64,000 nt of DNA. It comes from Phycisphaerales bacterium (GTDB lineage Bacteria > Planctomycetota > Phycisphaerae > Phycisphaerales > UBA1924). Where the stretch lies: assembly GCA_020427395.1 (NCBI GenBank), contig JAGQON010000004.1, forward strand, positions 1 to 64,000, in the 5' to 3' direction. A model generated the notes under the pieces. It did no database searches, was not told where the DNA came from, and worked only from the letters and a program-made list of their open reading frames with translations. The first letter of the stretch is position 1, and every line of letters begins with the position of its first letter. Below, piece after piece: positions 1-7,940 of the stretch. Position numbers and translations under genes: made by a program.

Positions 1-1
1 G

Positions 2-313
2 TTTGCCCCCACGGGCTTCTGGGCCCGCAAGATCATGGAGGGCAACGGCATCACGGGCAAGTTCGACGCGGTGGTGGTCCCCGCCCCGGCGGCCGGCTTT
101 GTGACCCGCGTGTACAACGACGGAAACAACCTGTTCGTGGGCCAGACCTGCCCCAGCGACACCAACCTCGACGGGGCGTTGAACTTCTTCGATGTGTCGG
201 TGTTCCTGAGCAACTACAACGCGGGGAGCCTGGCCGCGGACCTCAACGGCGACGGCGTGCTGAACTTCTTCGATGTCTCGACCTTCCTGAGCAGCTACAA
301 CATGGGCTGCTGA
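2..313 (+). CDS. GC-type dockerin-domain protein, C-terminal part
   Basis: Only the last roughly 103 residues are in the window; the reading frame is open to the left edge. The tail carries two dockerin-like calcium loops, DTNLDGALNFFD and DLNGDGVLNFFD, each followed by a V-S-x-F-L-S-x-Y-N helix, and the protein ends in Met-Gly-Cys. This matches the GC-type dockerin found at the C terminus of many exported Phycisphaerae proteins, where the final Gly-Cys is thought to be part of a sorting or anchoring signal. The enzymatic or structural part lies upstream and cannot be judged. It is followed by a strong bidirectional terminator. Confidence 0.85.
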   Translation, partial: FAPTGFWARKIMEGNGITGKFDAVVVPAPAAGFVTRVYNDGNNLFVGQTCPSDTNLDGALNFFDVSVFLSNYNAGSLAADLNGDGVLNFFDVSTFLSSYNMGC

Positions 314-333
314 GCGATTCGTCAAACAAGAAC

Positions 334-365
334 AAAGGGACGGGCGATCGCCCGTCCCTTTTTCA
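334..365. terminator. Bidirectional intrinsic terminator
   Basis: A perfect 28-nt palindrome (334-361, arm AAAGGGACGGGCGA) has T-runs on both strands. It lies between the convergent dockerin gene and phosphomannomutase gene and can serve both. Confidence 0.85.
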
Positions 366-386
366 ATGCATCCATCGAGATCAGGA

Positions 387-1808
387 TCAGTGATCGACCT
401 TCGTACCCAGCAGCGGGGTCACCTCGGCGTACACCTCATCGAGCAGTTCCTGCGTCTTGGCCTCGATATTGAGCCGCAGCAGCGGCTCGGTGTTGGACTT
501 GCGGATGTTCATCCACCAGCCCTCGCTGTCGAAGCAGTCCACCGTCACGCCGTCGAGCTCGTCGATGTCGCCACGGTCGCCGAAGGTCTCCATGACCGTC
601 TCGAGCGCCTCGTCCTGCTCTTCGTTCTCGAAGTTGACCTCGCCCGACTGCACATACCGCATGAGCGGCTTGACCAGCTTGCTCATCGGCTTGCTTGAGT
701 TCGCTAGCACCGAAAGGAAGGTCGCCATCGCGATCGCGCCGCTGTCGGCGTTGAAGTTCTTGCGGAAGTAGAAGTGCCCCGAGAGCTCGCCGCCGAAGAT
801 TGCGCCGTTCTCCGCGAGCAGCTGCTTCATGAACACATGCCCCACGCGCCCACGAAGCGGCTTGCCGCCGTGCTTCTCGATCTCTTCCTTGACCGCCTTG
901 GTCGAGCGCAGGTCGTACACGATCGGGCTGCCGGGCTGCTGCTCGAGGAAGTAGGGGACCAGCAGGGCCGTCATGATGTCGCAGGGCACGATCTGCCCCT
1001 TCTCATCCACCGCCACGCACCGGTCCGCGTCGCCGTCGAAGCACAGACCCAGATCGGCTCCCTGCTTCACGACCTCCTCGCACAGCATCTCAAGGTTCGC
1101 CGCCACCAGCGGGTTGGGCTCGTGGACGAACTCGCCCTTGGAGTTGTCAAAGTTCATCTCGATGATCTCGAGACCCTCGACCGCCTCGCCGTTCTTCCCG
1201 AAGACCTTGGGGCACATGGTGCCCGCCATGCCGTTGCTGGCATCAACCACGATCCGCAGCGGGTTGCTCGCGTCACGCTTACCCAGGTCGAGGAACTTGC
1301 GCACATGCTTGGCGTAGGCGTCCCACAGGTCGCGCTGTTCGACGCTCGTGCCCTGCTGGGGCTCAAGGTTCTTGTCGGTCATGGCCGCGTGCTTGCGCAC
1401 CTCGCCCAGGCCCGTCAGCTCGCCCACCGGCTTGGCCTTGCGCTTGGAGATCTTGAACCCGTTGTACTGCGGCGGGTTGTGCGACGCCGTCACCGCCACG
1501 CCGCCCGAGCAGTCGAGGTAGTTGATGGCGAAGTACATCATCGGGGTGTCGATCAGCCCGAGATCGATCACCGACGCGTTGTTGCAGGTCAGCCCCTTCA
1601 CCAGCTCGTCTCGGAGCGTCGGCGACGACTTGCGCATGTCCCGACCAACGACGACCGTCTTCATCATCGGGGTCGTCTCGCCGTCCTGCTCGGCCTCATC
1701 GAGCAGGAACTTGGCCGTCCCGCAGCCAATCTGCCACGCCATGTAGTCCGTCAGCAGGTCCGGGTAGGTGCCGCGAATGTCGTATGCCTTGAAGACGCGT
1801 CCGAGCAT
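387..1808 (-). CDS. Phosphomannomutase/phosphoglucomutase
   Basis: A 473-aa alpha-D-phosphohexomutase that interconverts hexose 1- and 6-phosphates, supplying nucleotide-sugar precursors for envelope polysaccharides. All four family signatures are visible: the start motif FKAYDIRGTYPDLL, the phosphoserine loop TASHNPPQYNGFK near residue 105, the metal loop DGDADR near 258, the sugar loop GELSGHFYF, and the C-terminal phosphate loop SNTEPLLRLN. The frame stays open upstream to 2057, but the ATG at 1808 has an AGGGAGAG ribosome site and begins exactly where the family begins, so I chose it. Length is normal for the family. It is monocistronic, divergent from the YCII-like gene. PMM versus PGM preference cannot be decided from sequence. 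Confidence 0.95.
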   Translation of the reverse strand: MLGRVFKAYDIRGTYPDLLTDYMAWQIGCGTAKFLLDEAEQDGETTPMMKTVVVGRDMRKSSPTLRDELVKGLTCNNASVIDLGLIDTPMMYFAINYLDCSGGVAVTASHNPPQYNGFKISKRKAKPVGELTGLGEVRKHAAMTDKNLEPQQGTSVEQRDLWDAYAKHVRKFLDLGKRDASNPLRIVVDASNGMAGTMCPKVFGKNGEAVEGLEIIEMNFDNSKGEFVHEPNPLVAANLEMLCEEVVKQGADLGLCFDGDADRCVAVDEKGQIVPCDIMTALLVPYFLEQQPGSPIVYDLRSTKAVKEEIEKHGGKPLRGRVGHVFMKQLLAENGAIFGGELSGHFYFRKNFNADSGAIAMATFLSVLANSSKPMSKLVKPLMRYVQSGEVNFENEEQDEALETVMETFGDRGDIDELDGVTVDCFDSEGWWMNIRKSNTEPLLRLNIEAKTQELLDEVYAEVTPLLGTKVDH

Positions 1809-1996
1809 GTGGGTGTCTCTCCCTGAGTGTGTGAGCCTGATCGGCCGGAAAATCGCGTAAATCCGTCGGGCTAAGAGGATAGCGCCCAAGAACCGGCTCC
1901 GCCGCTTTCCTACGCCCCCTAGCACACCCCTGATCGCACAATTCGGACAATCAGGTCGTGTGCAACCCCGGATTTGATGATGGGTATATCCCTCAC

Positions 1997-2719
1997 ATGC
2001 ACAGAACCACACACAAACTGGCGACGATCGCGCTGGCGATCGCGGGAATGGGGACACCCGCGATCGCTCAGCCCGTCGCCGACAAACACACCGCGACTGC
2101 AGTCAAGGACTACATCTTCTCCTACCTCGTGCTCGACCAGCCCGAGAAGCTCAGCCAGGAGGAGATGCAGACCGCCATGCAGGGGCACTTCTCCAACATG
2201 ACCGCGATGGCCGAGGCCGGCGACCTGCTCATCGCAGGCCCGCTCGCCGAGCCCCGCATCGACCAGACATACCGCGGCATCTTCGTCTTCTCCACGGATA
2301 ACATCGAGAAGGGCAAGGCCCTCTTCAGCACCGACCCCGGCGTCAAGGCCGGCGTTTTCAAGCCCGAGATGTACACCATCCGCTGCGATGAGCCCCTCAA
2401 GGAACTGCTCCGCCTTGAGAAGGAATACGAGAAGCGCCGCCTCGAAGACCCCGAGATCCCCGATGCCTGGGTCGGGCGCATGTTCGTCCTCGCCATCGCT
2501 CCCGCGGATGCCAAGTTCGAGCACACCGACGCCGTCCTCATCGACGCCACCATGGATCGCATCGATGACGACACCGACGAACCCCGGCATCTGCTCTGGC
2601 TCGACGCGATCAATGTCGATGAGGCCAAGTCCAGGTTCAAACCCGCCGATCTCGACCAGTGGTCGTTCTACGGCTGGTACGGCTCGCCCTGCGTCGCCGA
2701 GCTCAAAGACATTAGCTGA
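1997..2719 (+). CDS. Exported YCII-related protein
   Basis: A 240-aa protein starting with a signal peptide (MHRTTHKLATIALAIAGMG, cleavage likely after AIAQP-type sequence). Residues about 35-110 resemble a YCII (YciI-like) ferredoxin-fold domain, with the telltale His, then a Gly-Asp-Leu-Leu-Ile-Ala-Gly-Pro turn. A second, weaker copy (about residues 145-225) seems to follow, ending in WSFYGWYGSPC. YCII domains are small and mostly of unknown reaction, so no substrate is proposed. An in-frame ATG at 1958 exists, but the signal peptide starts at 1997. Its 3' end overlaps the convergent aminotransferase by 8 bp. Confidence 0.7.
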   Translation: MHRTTHKLATIALAIAGMGTPAIAQPVADKHTATAVKDYIFSYLVLDQPEKLSQEEMQTAMQGHFSNMTAMAEAGDLLIAGPLAEPRIDQTYRGIFVFSTDNIEKGKALFSTDPGVKAGVFKPEMYTIRCDEPLKELLRLEKEYEKRRLEDPEIPDAWVGRMFVLAIAPADAKFEHTDAVLIDATMDRIDDDTDEPRHLLWLDAINVDEAKSRFKPADLDQWSFYGWYGSPCVAELKDIS

Positions 2720-3929
2720 TCCCAACAATCGAGCGGATCGCATCAGCGCAGTAGCGGTACTGCTCCATGCTGTTATACACCTGCGGGCTCACCCGGATCA
2801 TCGGCGTGTCCCCGCCCGGATTGGGCACGATCATCGACTCGATCCGGTGCTCAGCCATCAGCCGCTCACGCAGCACCCGCGGGTCCATCCCCGGCGCCGG
2901 GATATCGATCACCGCCAGCGGCCCGAGCATCGAGTCCGGCACAACTGGCTCCGTCCCCAGCGCACCACACAGCAGGTCCCGCGCCTCTATGCACATAGCT
3001 CGGTTGCGTTCCATCAGCTCATCGATCCCACCGGTATAGAACCCCCCGAGCGTCTCGATCGCGTCCGCGACCACCATCATCGGCGTGCGATCGTCCGTCC
3101 CCATGTAATCAAACTCGTGGTTGAACGCGCTCCGCTTCGTCCGACCGATCGCCGCCTTAATCCCGTACGCGTCGTTGGACAGAATCACCGGGCGGAAACC
3201 GCCCTGCTTGTCCTTGTGCACATACAGAAACGCGCACCCCTTGGCGCTGCACAGCCACTTGTGCGCGTTGCCCGTGCAGTAGGTCGGGTTCCACGCCTTG
3301 ATGTCCATCGGCACGCAGCCCGGCCCGTGGGCCGCGTCCAGAAGCGTCTCCACCCCGCGCCCATTGAGCTCCGCGATCAGCCGCTCAACCGGCATCCGCA
3401 CCGCCGTCGCGCTGGTGATCAGGCTGAACATCGCCAGACGCGTACGATCGCTGACCCGCCCCATGATCGCCTCGACCACCGAATCCTCATCGATCGGATT
3501 CCACGGCAGGTCTACCACCACCAACTCCGCCCCCGTCTGCTCGCACGCCCGGCGCAGGTTGTTGATGCAGGCCGGGTACTCGAACCGTGTCACCAGCACC
3601 TCGTCGCCGGGTCGCAGATCGACATTGGCGATCACATTCGCCACACCGCTCGTCGCATTGGACACGAACACCAGATCCTCCGCCTCAGCGTTGATCAGCG
3701 ATCCGAGCGCTTCGCGTGATCGGTCGATGTCCGTCCACAGGTCATAGATATAAAACCGCATCGCGTCCCGCTCGATCCGCTCGCGGTGCGCCGACTGGGC
3801 ATCGAGCACCCGCCGAGGGCACGCCCCGAACGAGCCGTGGTTGAGGTACACCACCTCGGGGTCGAGCATGAACTGCGTTGCGAGAGATGATGGCGAAGGA
3901 AGCGTGTGGGTCATGGGGTGATTGTACAT
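2712..3929 (-). CDS. Class V aminotransferase-fold PLP enzyme (isopenicillin-N epimerase-like)
   Basis: A fold-type I PLP protein of 405 aa. The N-terminal motif VVYLNHGSFGACP, the Asp of the DAAHGPG segment and the presumed Schiff-base lysine in NAHKWLCSAKG are all present in the order expected for the class V family, subgroup with isopenicillin-N epimerase and cysteine desulfurase-like proteins. The usual reactive-cysteine loop of cysteine desulfurases is not evident, so epimerase/lyase-type chemistry is more likely than sulfur transfer; the substrate is unknown. An alternative ATG at 3914 is equally plausible because neither start has a clear ribosome site. Convergent 8-bp overlap with the YCII-like gene downstream. 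Confidence 0.85.
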   Translation of the reverse strand: MYNHPMTHTLPSPSSLATQFMLDPEVVYLNHGSFGACPRRVLDAQSAHRERIERDAMRFYIYDLWTDIDRSREALGSLINAEAEDLVFVSNATSGVANVIANVDLRPGDEVLVTRFEYPACINNLRRACEQTGAELVVVDLPWNPIDEDSVVEAIMGRVSDRTRLAMFSLITSATAVRMPVERLIAELNGRGVETLLDAAHGPGCVPMDIKAWNPTYCTGNAHKWLCSAKGCAFLYVHKDKQGGFRPVILSNDAYGIKAAIGRTKRSAFNHEFDYMGTDDRTPMMVVADAIETLGGFYTGGIDELMERNRAMCIEARDLLCGALGTEPVVPDSMLGPLAVIDIPAPGMDPRVLRERLMAEHRIESMIVPNPGGDTPMIRVSPQVYNSMEQYRYCADAIRSIVGIS

Positions 3930-3935
3930 ATCAGT

Positions 3936-4631
3936 TCAGTTACCGAATACCCGCTTCCACCAACTGCGTTTCTTTTCCTGTTTGTTGTTCTCAGATTGAA
4001 TCCGAGATTGGTATGCATCTAGCGCACTTTGTGATACTCGGTTTGGTTTTCTCGGGGGCCATGTATTCTGCCACTCAAGATTGACACGGATACGGCGTCC
4101 CAAGTCGCCGTCCCAATCTGTTTCGAGCCCATGTTCACCGAGCACGCGACAGACATGATTGGCGATCTCGATAGAACCCTCTTCGGTGCCCTTCCGATCT
4201 CCATAGTTGAGGAATATACCATCACCATCGACAGCGTTTTCTGTGTCTTGCACATGATAAAAAGTGAATCCTCGCCATCGCGTTCCTTGGGACTCATCAA
4301 AGTCGATTTGTATCCGGATCTCCGCCGCTCCACAGCTCCCACAACACGAGTAATGGTGCTGGGCCAGTATGCCCTGCTCTTTCAGTGAGTCGAATGCTGC
4401 TCTGAGTCGATCACAGTCGGTTGGGGTACTCCAGCTCGCTTGAGATTGAATCTGAGCTTGAATCGCTCCGGATACAGCCCTTGTCGCATAGTCATCAACA
4501 TCAGCGACCCCTTCATCCCTCAGCATCTCTCGGACAAGTTCGAGTACATAGTCCTCTTGCTCGTACCCAGTCGCGATAAGACGCCCTGCATATGCCTTCG
4601 GATCTTCAACTGGGTCGAATTCGTAACTCAT
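3936..4631 (-). CDS. Unknown protein, DUF6891-like
   Basis: A 231-aa soluble protein with no signal peptide or membrane segment. The most distinctive part is HHYSCCGSCG near residue 95, a Cys-pair cluster I associate with the DUF6891 family; a basic tail (KKRSWWKRVFGN) ends the protein. The ATG at 4631 has a good AGGAGAG ribosome site. Base composition is clearly more AT-rich than neighbouring genes, which could mean recent arrival. It is read in the same direction as the PLP-enzyme gene, only 6 bp upstream of it, so co-transcription is possible. Function unknown. Confidence 0.6.
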   Translation of the reverse strand: MSYEFDPVEDPKAYAGRLIATGYEQEDYVLELVREMLRDEGVADVDDYATRAVSGAIQAQIQSQASWSTPTDCDRLRAAFDSLKEQGILAQHHYSCCGSCGAAEIRIQIDFDESQGTRWRGFTFYHVQDTENAVDGDGIFLNYGDRKGTEEGSIEIANHVCRVLGEHGLETDWDGDLGRRIRVNLEWQNTWPPRKPNRVSQSALDAYQSRIQSENNKQEKKRSWWKRVFGN

Positions 4632-4680
4632 CAGCAGGCTCTCCTGTCAATCAAAATCTTCTCCATGCTACACTATCACC

Positions 4681-5514
4681 ATGAGCCAGCCATACCGCGT
4701 CCGACTCGAGGCCTTCGAAGGCCCCATGGATCTCCTGCTCTACCTCATCCGCAGCCACGAGGTCGATATCCACGACATCCCCATCTCCACCGTCGCGGAC
4801 CAGTACATCGGTTTCCTCGACGATGTCGACCGCATCGACATCGATGTGGCCGGCGAGTTCCTCGTCATGGCCTCCACGCTCATGGAGATCAAGTCCCGCA
4901 TCCTCGCCGCCGAGGCCGAACGCAAGGACCGCGGCGAGGACGAGGGCGAGCGCCCCGACCTCGACGAGCCGGGCATCGACCCCCGCGCTGAGCTGGTCCA
5001 GCAGCTGCTCGAATACAAGAAGTACCGCGACGCCGCCGACGCCCTCCAGCAGCGACAGGAGACCTGGGAGCAGCGATACCCCGTCAAGGCCGCGGGTATT
5101 GACGACGAGGCCGTCCGCGAGGCCGTCGAGGACATGGGCGAGCTGGAGATGGAGGACCTGGACCTCTCCGACCTCGTCGAGGCCTTCCGCCAGATCCTCG
5201 CCAGTGTGAACTTCGACCGCCTCGGCGAGCACGCCGTCATCAGCGACGACACCCCGCTGGAGGTCCACGCCAACAACATCCTCGAGAAGCTCCGCGACCG
5301 CCTCCAGCACGGTTCAGCCGCCTCGATGTCGCTCCGCAGCGTCATCGTCGGCAAGACCCGGGCCGAATGCGTCGGCATGTTTCTCGCGATCCTCGTGCTC
5401 GTCCGAGACCAGCGCCTCAGCGTCACCATGAACGAGGGCGAGGTCGAGATGGAACTCCGCGAGTCCGACGACCAGAACCTCGAGATCGCCAGCGTCGTCG
5501 ACGAGTTTGATTGA
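4681..5514 (+). CDS. scpA: Segregation and condensation protein A
   Basis: A 277-aa kleisin that bridges the SMC ATPase heads with ScpB in the chromosome-condensing SMC-ScpAB complex. The N-terminal signature FEGPMDLLLYLI and the following acidic, helix-rich VDIHDIPI region are diagnostic, and the C-terminal winged-helix part (about 190-277) is present. Residues 75-110 are a charged acidic linker typical of kleisins. No scpB is seen in the window. The stop codon overlaps the ATG of the next gene (TGATG), so the acetyltransferase is probably translated by coupling. Confidence 0.93.
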   Translation: MSQPYRVRLEAFEGPMDLLLYLIRSHEVDIHDIPISTVADQYIGFLDDVDRIDIDVAGEFLVMASTLMEIKSRILAAEAERKDRGEDEGERPDLDEPGIDPRAELVQQLLEYKKYRDAADALQQRQETWEQRYPVKAAGIDDEAVREAVEDMGELEMEDLDLSDLVEAFRQILASVNFDRLGEHAVISDDTPLEVHANNILEKLRDRLQHGSAASMSLRSVIVGKTRAECVGMFLAILVLVRDQRLSVTMNEGEVEMELRESDDQNLEIASVVDEFD

Positions 5515-6011
5515 TGCCCGCGCCGTCGCTCAACTTGCGCCCGGTCATCGAAGCGGACATCGCCCCGTTCTTCGAGCACCTCCAGCACCCGCCCGCCCAG
5601 CAGATGGCCGCCTTCATCCCCGAGAACCCCGCCGACCGCGGTGCCCACGAAGCCCACTGGGCCAAGCTCCTCGCCAACCAATCGGTTCTCAACCGCAGCA
5701 TCGAGCTCATCGAGCCCGATGCCGATCCCGTGCTCGTCGGTCACATCTGCAGCTTCACGATGGAAGGCGATCGAGAGATCACCTACTGGATCGATCACCA
5801 CCACTGGGGCAGGGGCATCGCGACCCAAGCTCTGGCCAAGTTCCTGGGGGTCGAGACCACCCGCCCGCTCTTCGGGCGGGCCGCCAAGGACAATCCAGCC
5901 TCGATCCGGGTCATGGAGCGTTGCGGCTTCCGCCTGCTCCGCGAAGAACGCGGCTACGCCAACGCCCGCGCCTGCAAGATCGACGAGGTCGTCATGGTGC
6001 TCGATCGCTGA
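5514..6011 (+). CDS. GNAT-family N-acetyltransferase (RimJ/RimL-like)
   Basis: A 165-aa GNAT protein. The pattern of strand, ITYWIDHHHWGRGIATQAL (acetyl-CoA binding Q/RxxGxG/A-like loop read as HWGRGIA) and late motif NPASIRVMERCGFR is that of single-domain acetyltransferases such as those acting on ribosomal-protein N termini or small amines; the actual substrate is unknown. It starts inside the scpA stop codon (TGATG). A TTG codon one triplet earlier is less likely. Confidence 0.85.
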   Translation: MPAPSLNLRPVIEADIAPFFEHLQHPPAQQMAAFIPENPADRGAHEAHWAKLLANQSVLNRSIELIEPDADPVLVGHICSFTMEGDREITYWIDHHHWGRGIATQALAKFLGVETTRPLFGRAAKDNPASIRVMERCGFRLLREERGYANARACKIDEVVMVLDR

Positions 6012-6214
6012 TTCGTGTGAAGAGTGGGGTTCCTGGCCCGTTTTCAGCCCCGAATTGGGATCCGGAGACGCTGATTCGGGGCATCTTGGGCTAATGTATG
6101 ATCAAGCCGGCCCGCCCGACGGGCCGATTGGACCAATGCGGGGCATCGCCCCACGAGAGTATCGAACGCAACCGCCGAGCAACACCGGCGATGAACACAC
6201 AGGGTCTATACGCC

Positions 6215-6544
6215 ATGAGCAACGGCAACACCAAGAACAACAGCTTTTCACACGCCTTCCTCCCGGGCCTGATCCTCGGGCTCATCATCGGGGCCGTCGC
6301 GGGGGCCTTCCTCCCCGATTTCCTCGGCGGGCCCAAGCTCCCCGAAGCCACCGGCACCCAGCATACCGGCACCCATAGCGGTGCCCGCGATCGCGACCAG
6401 CAGCTCCCCGACGACACCGAGGGCATGATCGACGACATGCAGGAGCAGGGCGAGGACATGATGGAGAACGCGGAAGACACCATCGACGACGCGATGGACG
6501 ACGCAGAAAACAACCTGCCCACCGACCCGCCCAGCGACGGCTGA
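6215..6544 (+). CDS. Small single-pass membrane protein with acidic tail
   Basis: A 109-aa protein of unknown function. Residues about 12-35 form one hydrophobic helix (FLPGLILGLIIGAVAGAFLP) rich in small residues; the rest is hydrophilic, with a strongly acidic Met/Asp/Glu stretch (about 65-95) predicted to be helical or disordered. An in-frame ATG at 6191 is possible; 6215 has AGGG about 12 nt ahead. A terminator follows closely, so it is a single-gene unit. Confidence 0.55.
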   Translation: MSNGNTKNNSFSHAFLPGLILGLIIGAVAGAFLPDFLGGPKLPEATGTQHTGTHSGARDRDQQLPDDTEGMIDDMQEQGEDMMENAEDTIDDAMDDAENNLPTDPPSDG

Positions 6545-6570
6545 TCGCCAACCAAGCATGGAAGACCTCG

Positions 6571-6602
6571 AACAACCCCGCGAATCCGCGGGGTTGTTTG
6601 CT
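6571..6602 (+). terminator. Intrinsic terminator
   Basis: The arms AACAACCCCGCG and CGCGGGGTTGTT pair around a short GATTC-type loop directly after the small membrane protein gene, followed by a T-containing stretch. Confidence 0.8.
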
Positions 6603-6613
6603 ACCATGAACCC

Positions 6614-7528
6614 ATGACCACCGACGCCCGACAGCTCATCGCCCAGCACGCCCGGACGACCCAGCTGCTCGGCGTTGATTTCCTACCCCTCGGCACCCCA
6701 CCCGCACACCTGAGCCAGGCCCCCAGCGTCCAGATCGAACAGAAGCCCGCCCCTGCGTTACGCCCTGAGTTTGTTCGTTCTGATCCGGTAGACGAGCCCA
6801 TGTTCGCTCCGTCGTCAATCAGCACCACGAGCGTGCCCACCGCGGGCATCGAGACGGTCCAGCTGAGCGAGCTGCGAGCGATGAGCGATGCGTTGCCCGA
6901 CCCCGAGGCACGCCTCGAAGCGCTGCGGGCCCGTTACGAGCAGGACGCGCCGCATAAGCACTTCAACACCACCTTCACCTCCATCGTCTTCGGCGAGGGC
7001 TCACCCACGGCGGACCTCATGTTCGTGGGCGAAGCGCCCGGCGAGGAGGAGGACATCACCGGACGCCCCTTCGTCGGGCGTGCCGGGCAGCTGCTCGAGA
7101 AGATGATCGTGGCGATGGGCTTCTCGCGACAGAGCGTGTACATCTGCAATGTGCTCAAGACCCGCCCGCCCAACAACGCGACCCCAACCAGCGAGGAGGC
7201 ACGCCTCTGCGCACCCTACCTGCTTGAGCAGATCCGCATCATCGCGCCCAAGGTGATTGTCACACTTGGCTTGCCCGCATCGCACCTGCTGCTGGGAACC
7301 ACCAGCCCCATGCGATCGCTGCGCGGTCAATGGCACGCCTTCCCGCCTGCGCCCAGCGCGAGCGGGCTCATGGGCGATCAGGAGATGGGTGAATACCCCT
7401 GTGTGCAGGTCATGCCGACCTACCACCCCGCCTATCTGCTCCGTTCGTACACCGAAGAAAATCGGCGCAAGGTGTGGTCCGATTTGCAGTTGGTCATGGA
7501 ACGCCTGCGCATCGATTCGGACGCATGA
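6614..7528 (+). CDS. Family 4-type uracil-DNA glycosylase, Fe-S ligands mostly lost
   Basis: A 304-aa protein. Residues about 125-300 form a family 4 (UdgA-type) uracil-DNA glycosylase: motif [17 protein letters not shown] near 137, the [10 protein letters not shown] segment, and the closing motif [10 protein letters not shown]. These enzymes remove uracil from DNA and normally bind a [4Fe-4S] cluster through four cysteines. Here the N-terminal CxxC is absent (sequence before VFGEG has no Cys), the Cys after NVxK is Thr, and only the Cys of ARLCAPYL remains; a new Cys sits in YICNV. The first 110 residues are a Pro-rich, poorly structured extension not usual for the family. Activity on uracil is plausible because the catalytic loops are intact; cluster binding is doubtful. 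Confidence 0.88.
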   Translation: MTTDARQLIAQHARTTQLLGVDFLPLGTPPAHLSQAPSVQIEQKPAPALRPEFVRSDPVDEPMFAPSSISTTSVPTAGIETVQLSELRAMSDALPDPEARLEALRARYEQDAPHKHFNTTFTSIVFGEGSPTADLMFVGEAPGEEEDITGRPFVGRAGQLLEKMIVAMGFSRQSVYICNVLKTRPPNNATPTSEEARLCAPYLLEQIRIIAPKVIVTLGLPASHLLLGTTSPMRSLRGQWHAFPPAPSASGLMGDQEMGEYPCVQVMPTYHPAYLLRSYTEENRRKVWSDLQLVMERLRIDSDA

Positions 7529-7609
7529 TTCATGCATAATCCGTGAATATCGCGCGATCTTGGGCGGAATATGGATCAGCCCGCATCCATGCGTGAAACC
7601 GGGCGTATA

Positions 7610-7838
7610 TTTTGCCGAAGATTCTGTCGGCACTTGGAACCATTCGGAAACCAGTGTCGAACAGTCAGGCAACCCATCTTCGCAGGTCTCGCGAAGGTGT
7701 TGAATATGAAGATCGCTGAGTGTAACCAGGCACGACTCGTGCCAAGGGTCATCGAGCCGAATCGGTTCGTGTCAGCGACCAACCAAGACCCCCACGAGAC
7801 TCGGCGCTTGGCCTTCGGGCTGAGTGCCGGGTTTTTTT
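7610..7838 (+). ncRNA. Candidate structured small RNA (novel)
   Basis: At least five local hairpins can be drawn in a row: 7614-7618/7627-7631 (GCCGA/TCGGC), 7631-7637/7651-7656 (CACTTGG/CCAGTG), 7675-7683/7691-7699 (CATCTTCGC/GCGAAGGTG), 7729-7733/7739-7743 (GGCAC/GTGCC) and 7758-7761/7766-7769. They finish in a 12-bp terminator stem with a TTCG loop and seven T. A TATATT box at 7606-7611 could be the -10 element. No known conserved core of RNase P, tmRNA, SRP or 6S RNA was recognised. It does not lead into a gene on this strand, so it is not a leader. Boundaries are inferred. Confidence 0.45.
7802..7838 (+). terminator. Strong intrinsic terminator with TTCG tetraloop
   Basis: The arms CGGCGCTTGGCC and GGCTGAGTGCCG (three wobble pairs) close on a TTCG loop and are followed by a run of seven T. 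Confidence 0.85.
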
Positions 7839-7883
7839 CTGTCCCTGCCCCACCCGCGCAGGTCCGATACCCGACAATGCAAG

Positions 7884-7915
7884 CCACAAAAAACGCACAC
7901 CCTCGGGTGTGCGTT
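7884..7915 (-). terminator. Intrinsic terminator for copper-binding lipoprotein gene
   Basis: On the minus strand the stem ACGCACACC/GGTGTGCGT is followed by six T, 25-30 nt beyond the stop codon of the lipoprotein gene. Confidence 0.8.
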
Positions 7916-7940
7916 GTGAGTCATGGATGCGCTGACGCGA

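Larger units (their letters stand above)
7529..7940. other. Intergenic region between convergent genes
   Basis: This 412-bp stretch lacks a convincing gene. It holds a series of hairpins ending in a strong plus-strand terminator (annotated separately as a candidate RNA) and a minus-strand terminator for the copper-binding lipoprotein gene. The open frame beginning at 7571 crosses the hairpins and the terminator and is not considered coding. Confidence 0.6.

Noticed and set aside
774-1826. A 350-aa open frame antisense to the phosphomannomutase gene
   Set aside because: It is a GC-rich shadow: Arg/Leu/His-rich, no family motif, and entirely inside a well-supported gene.
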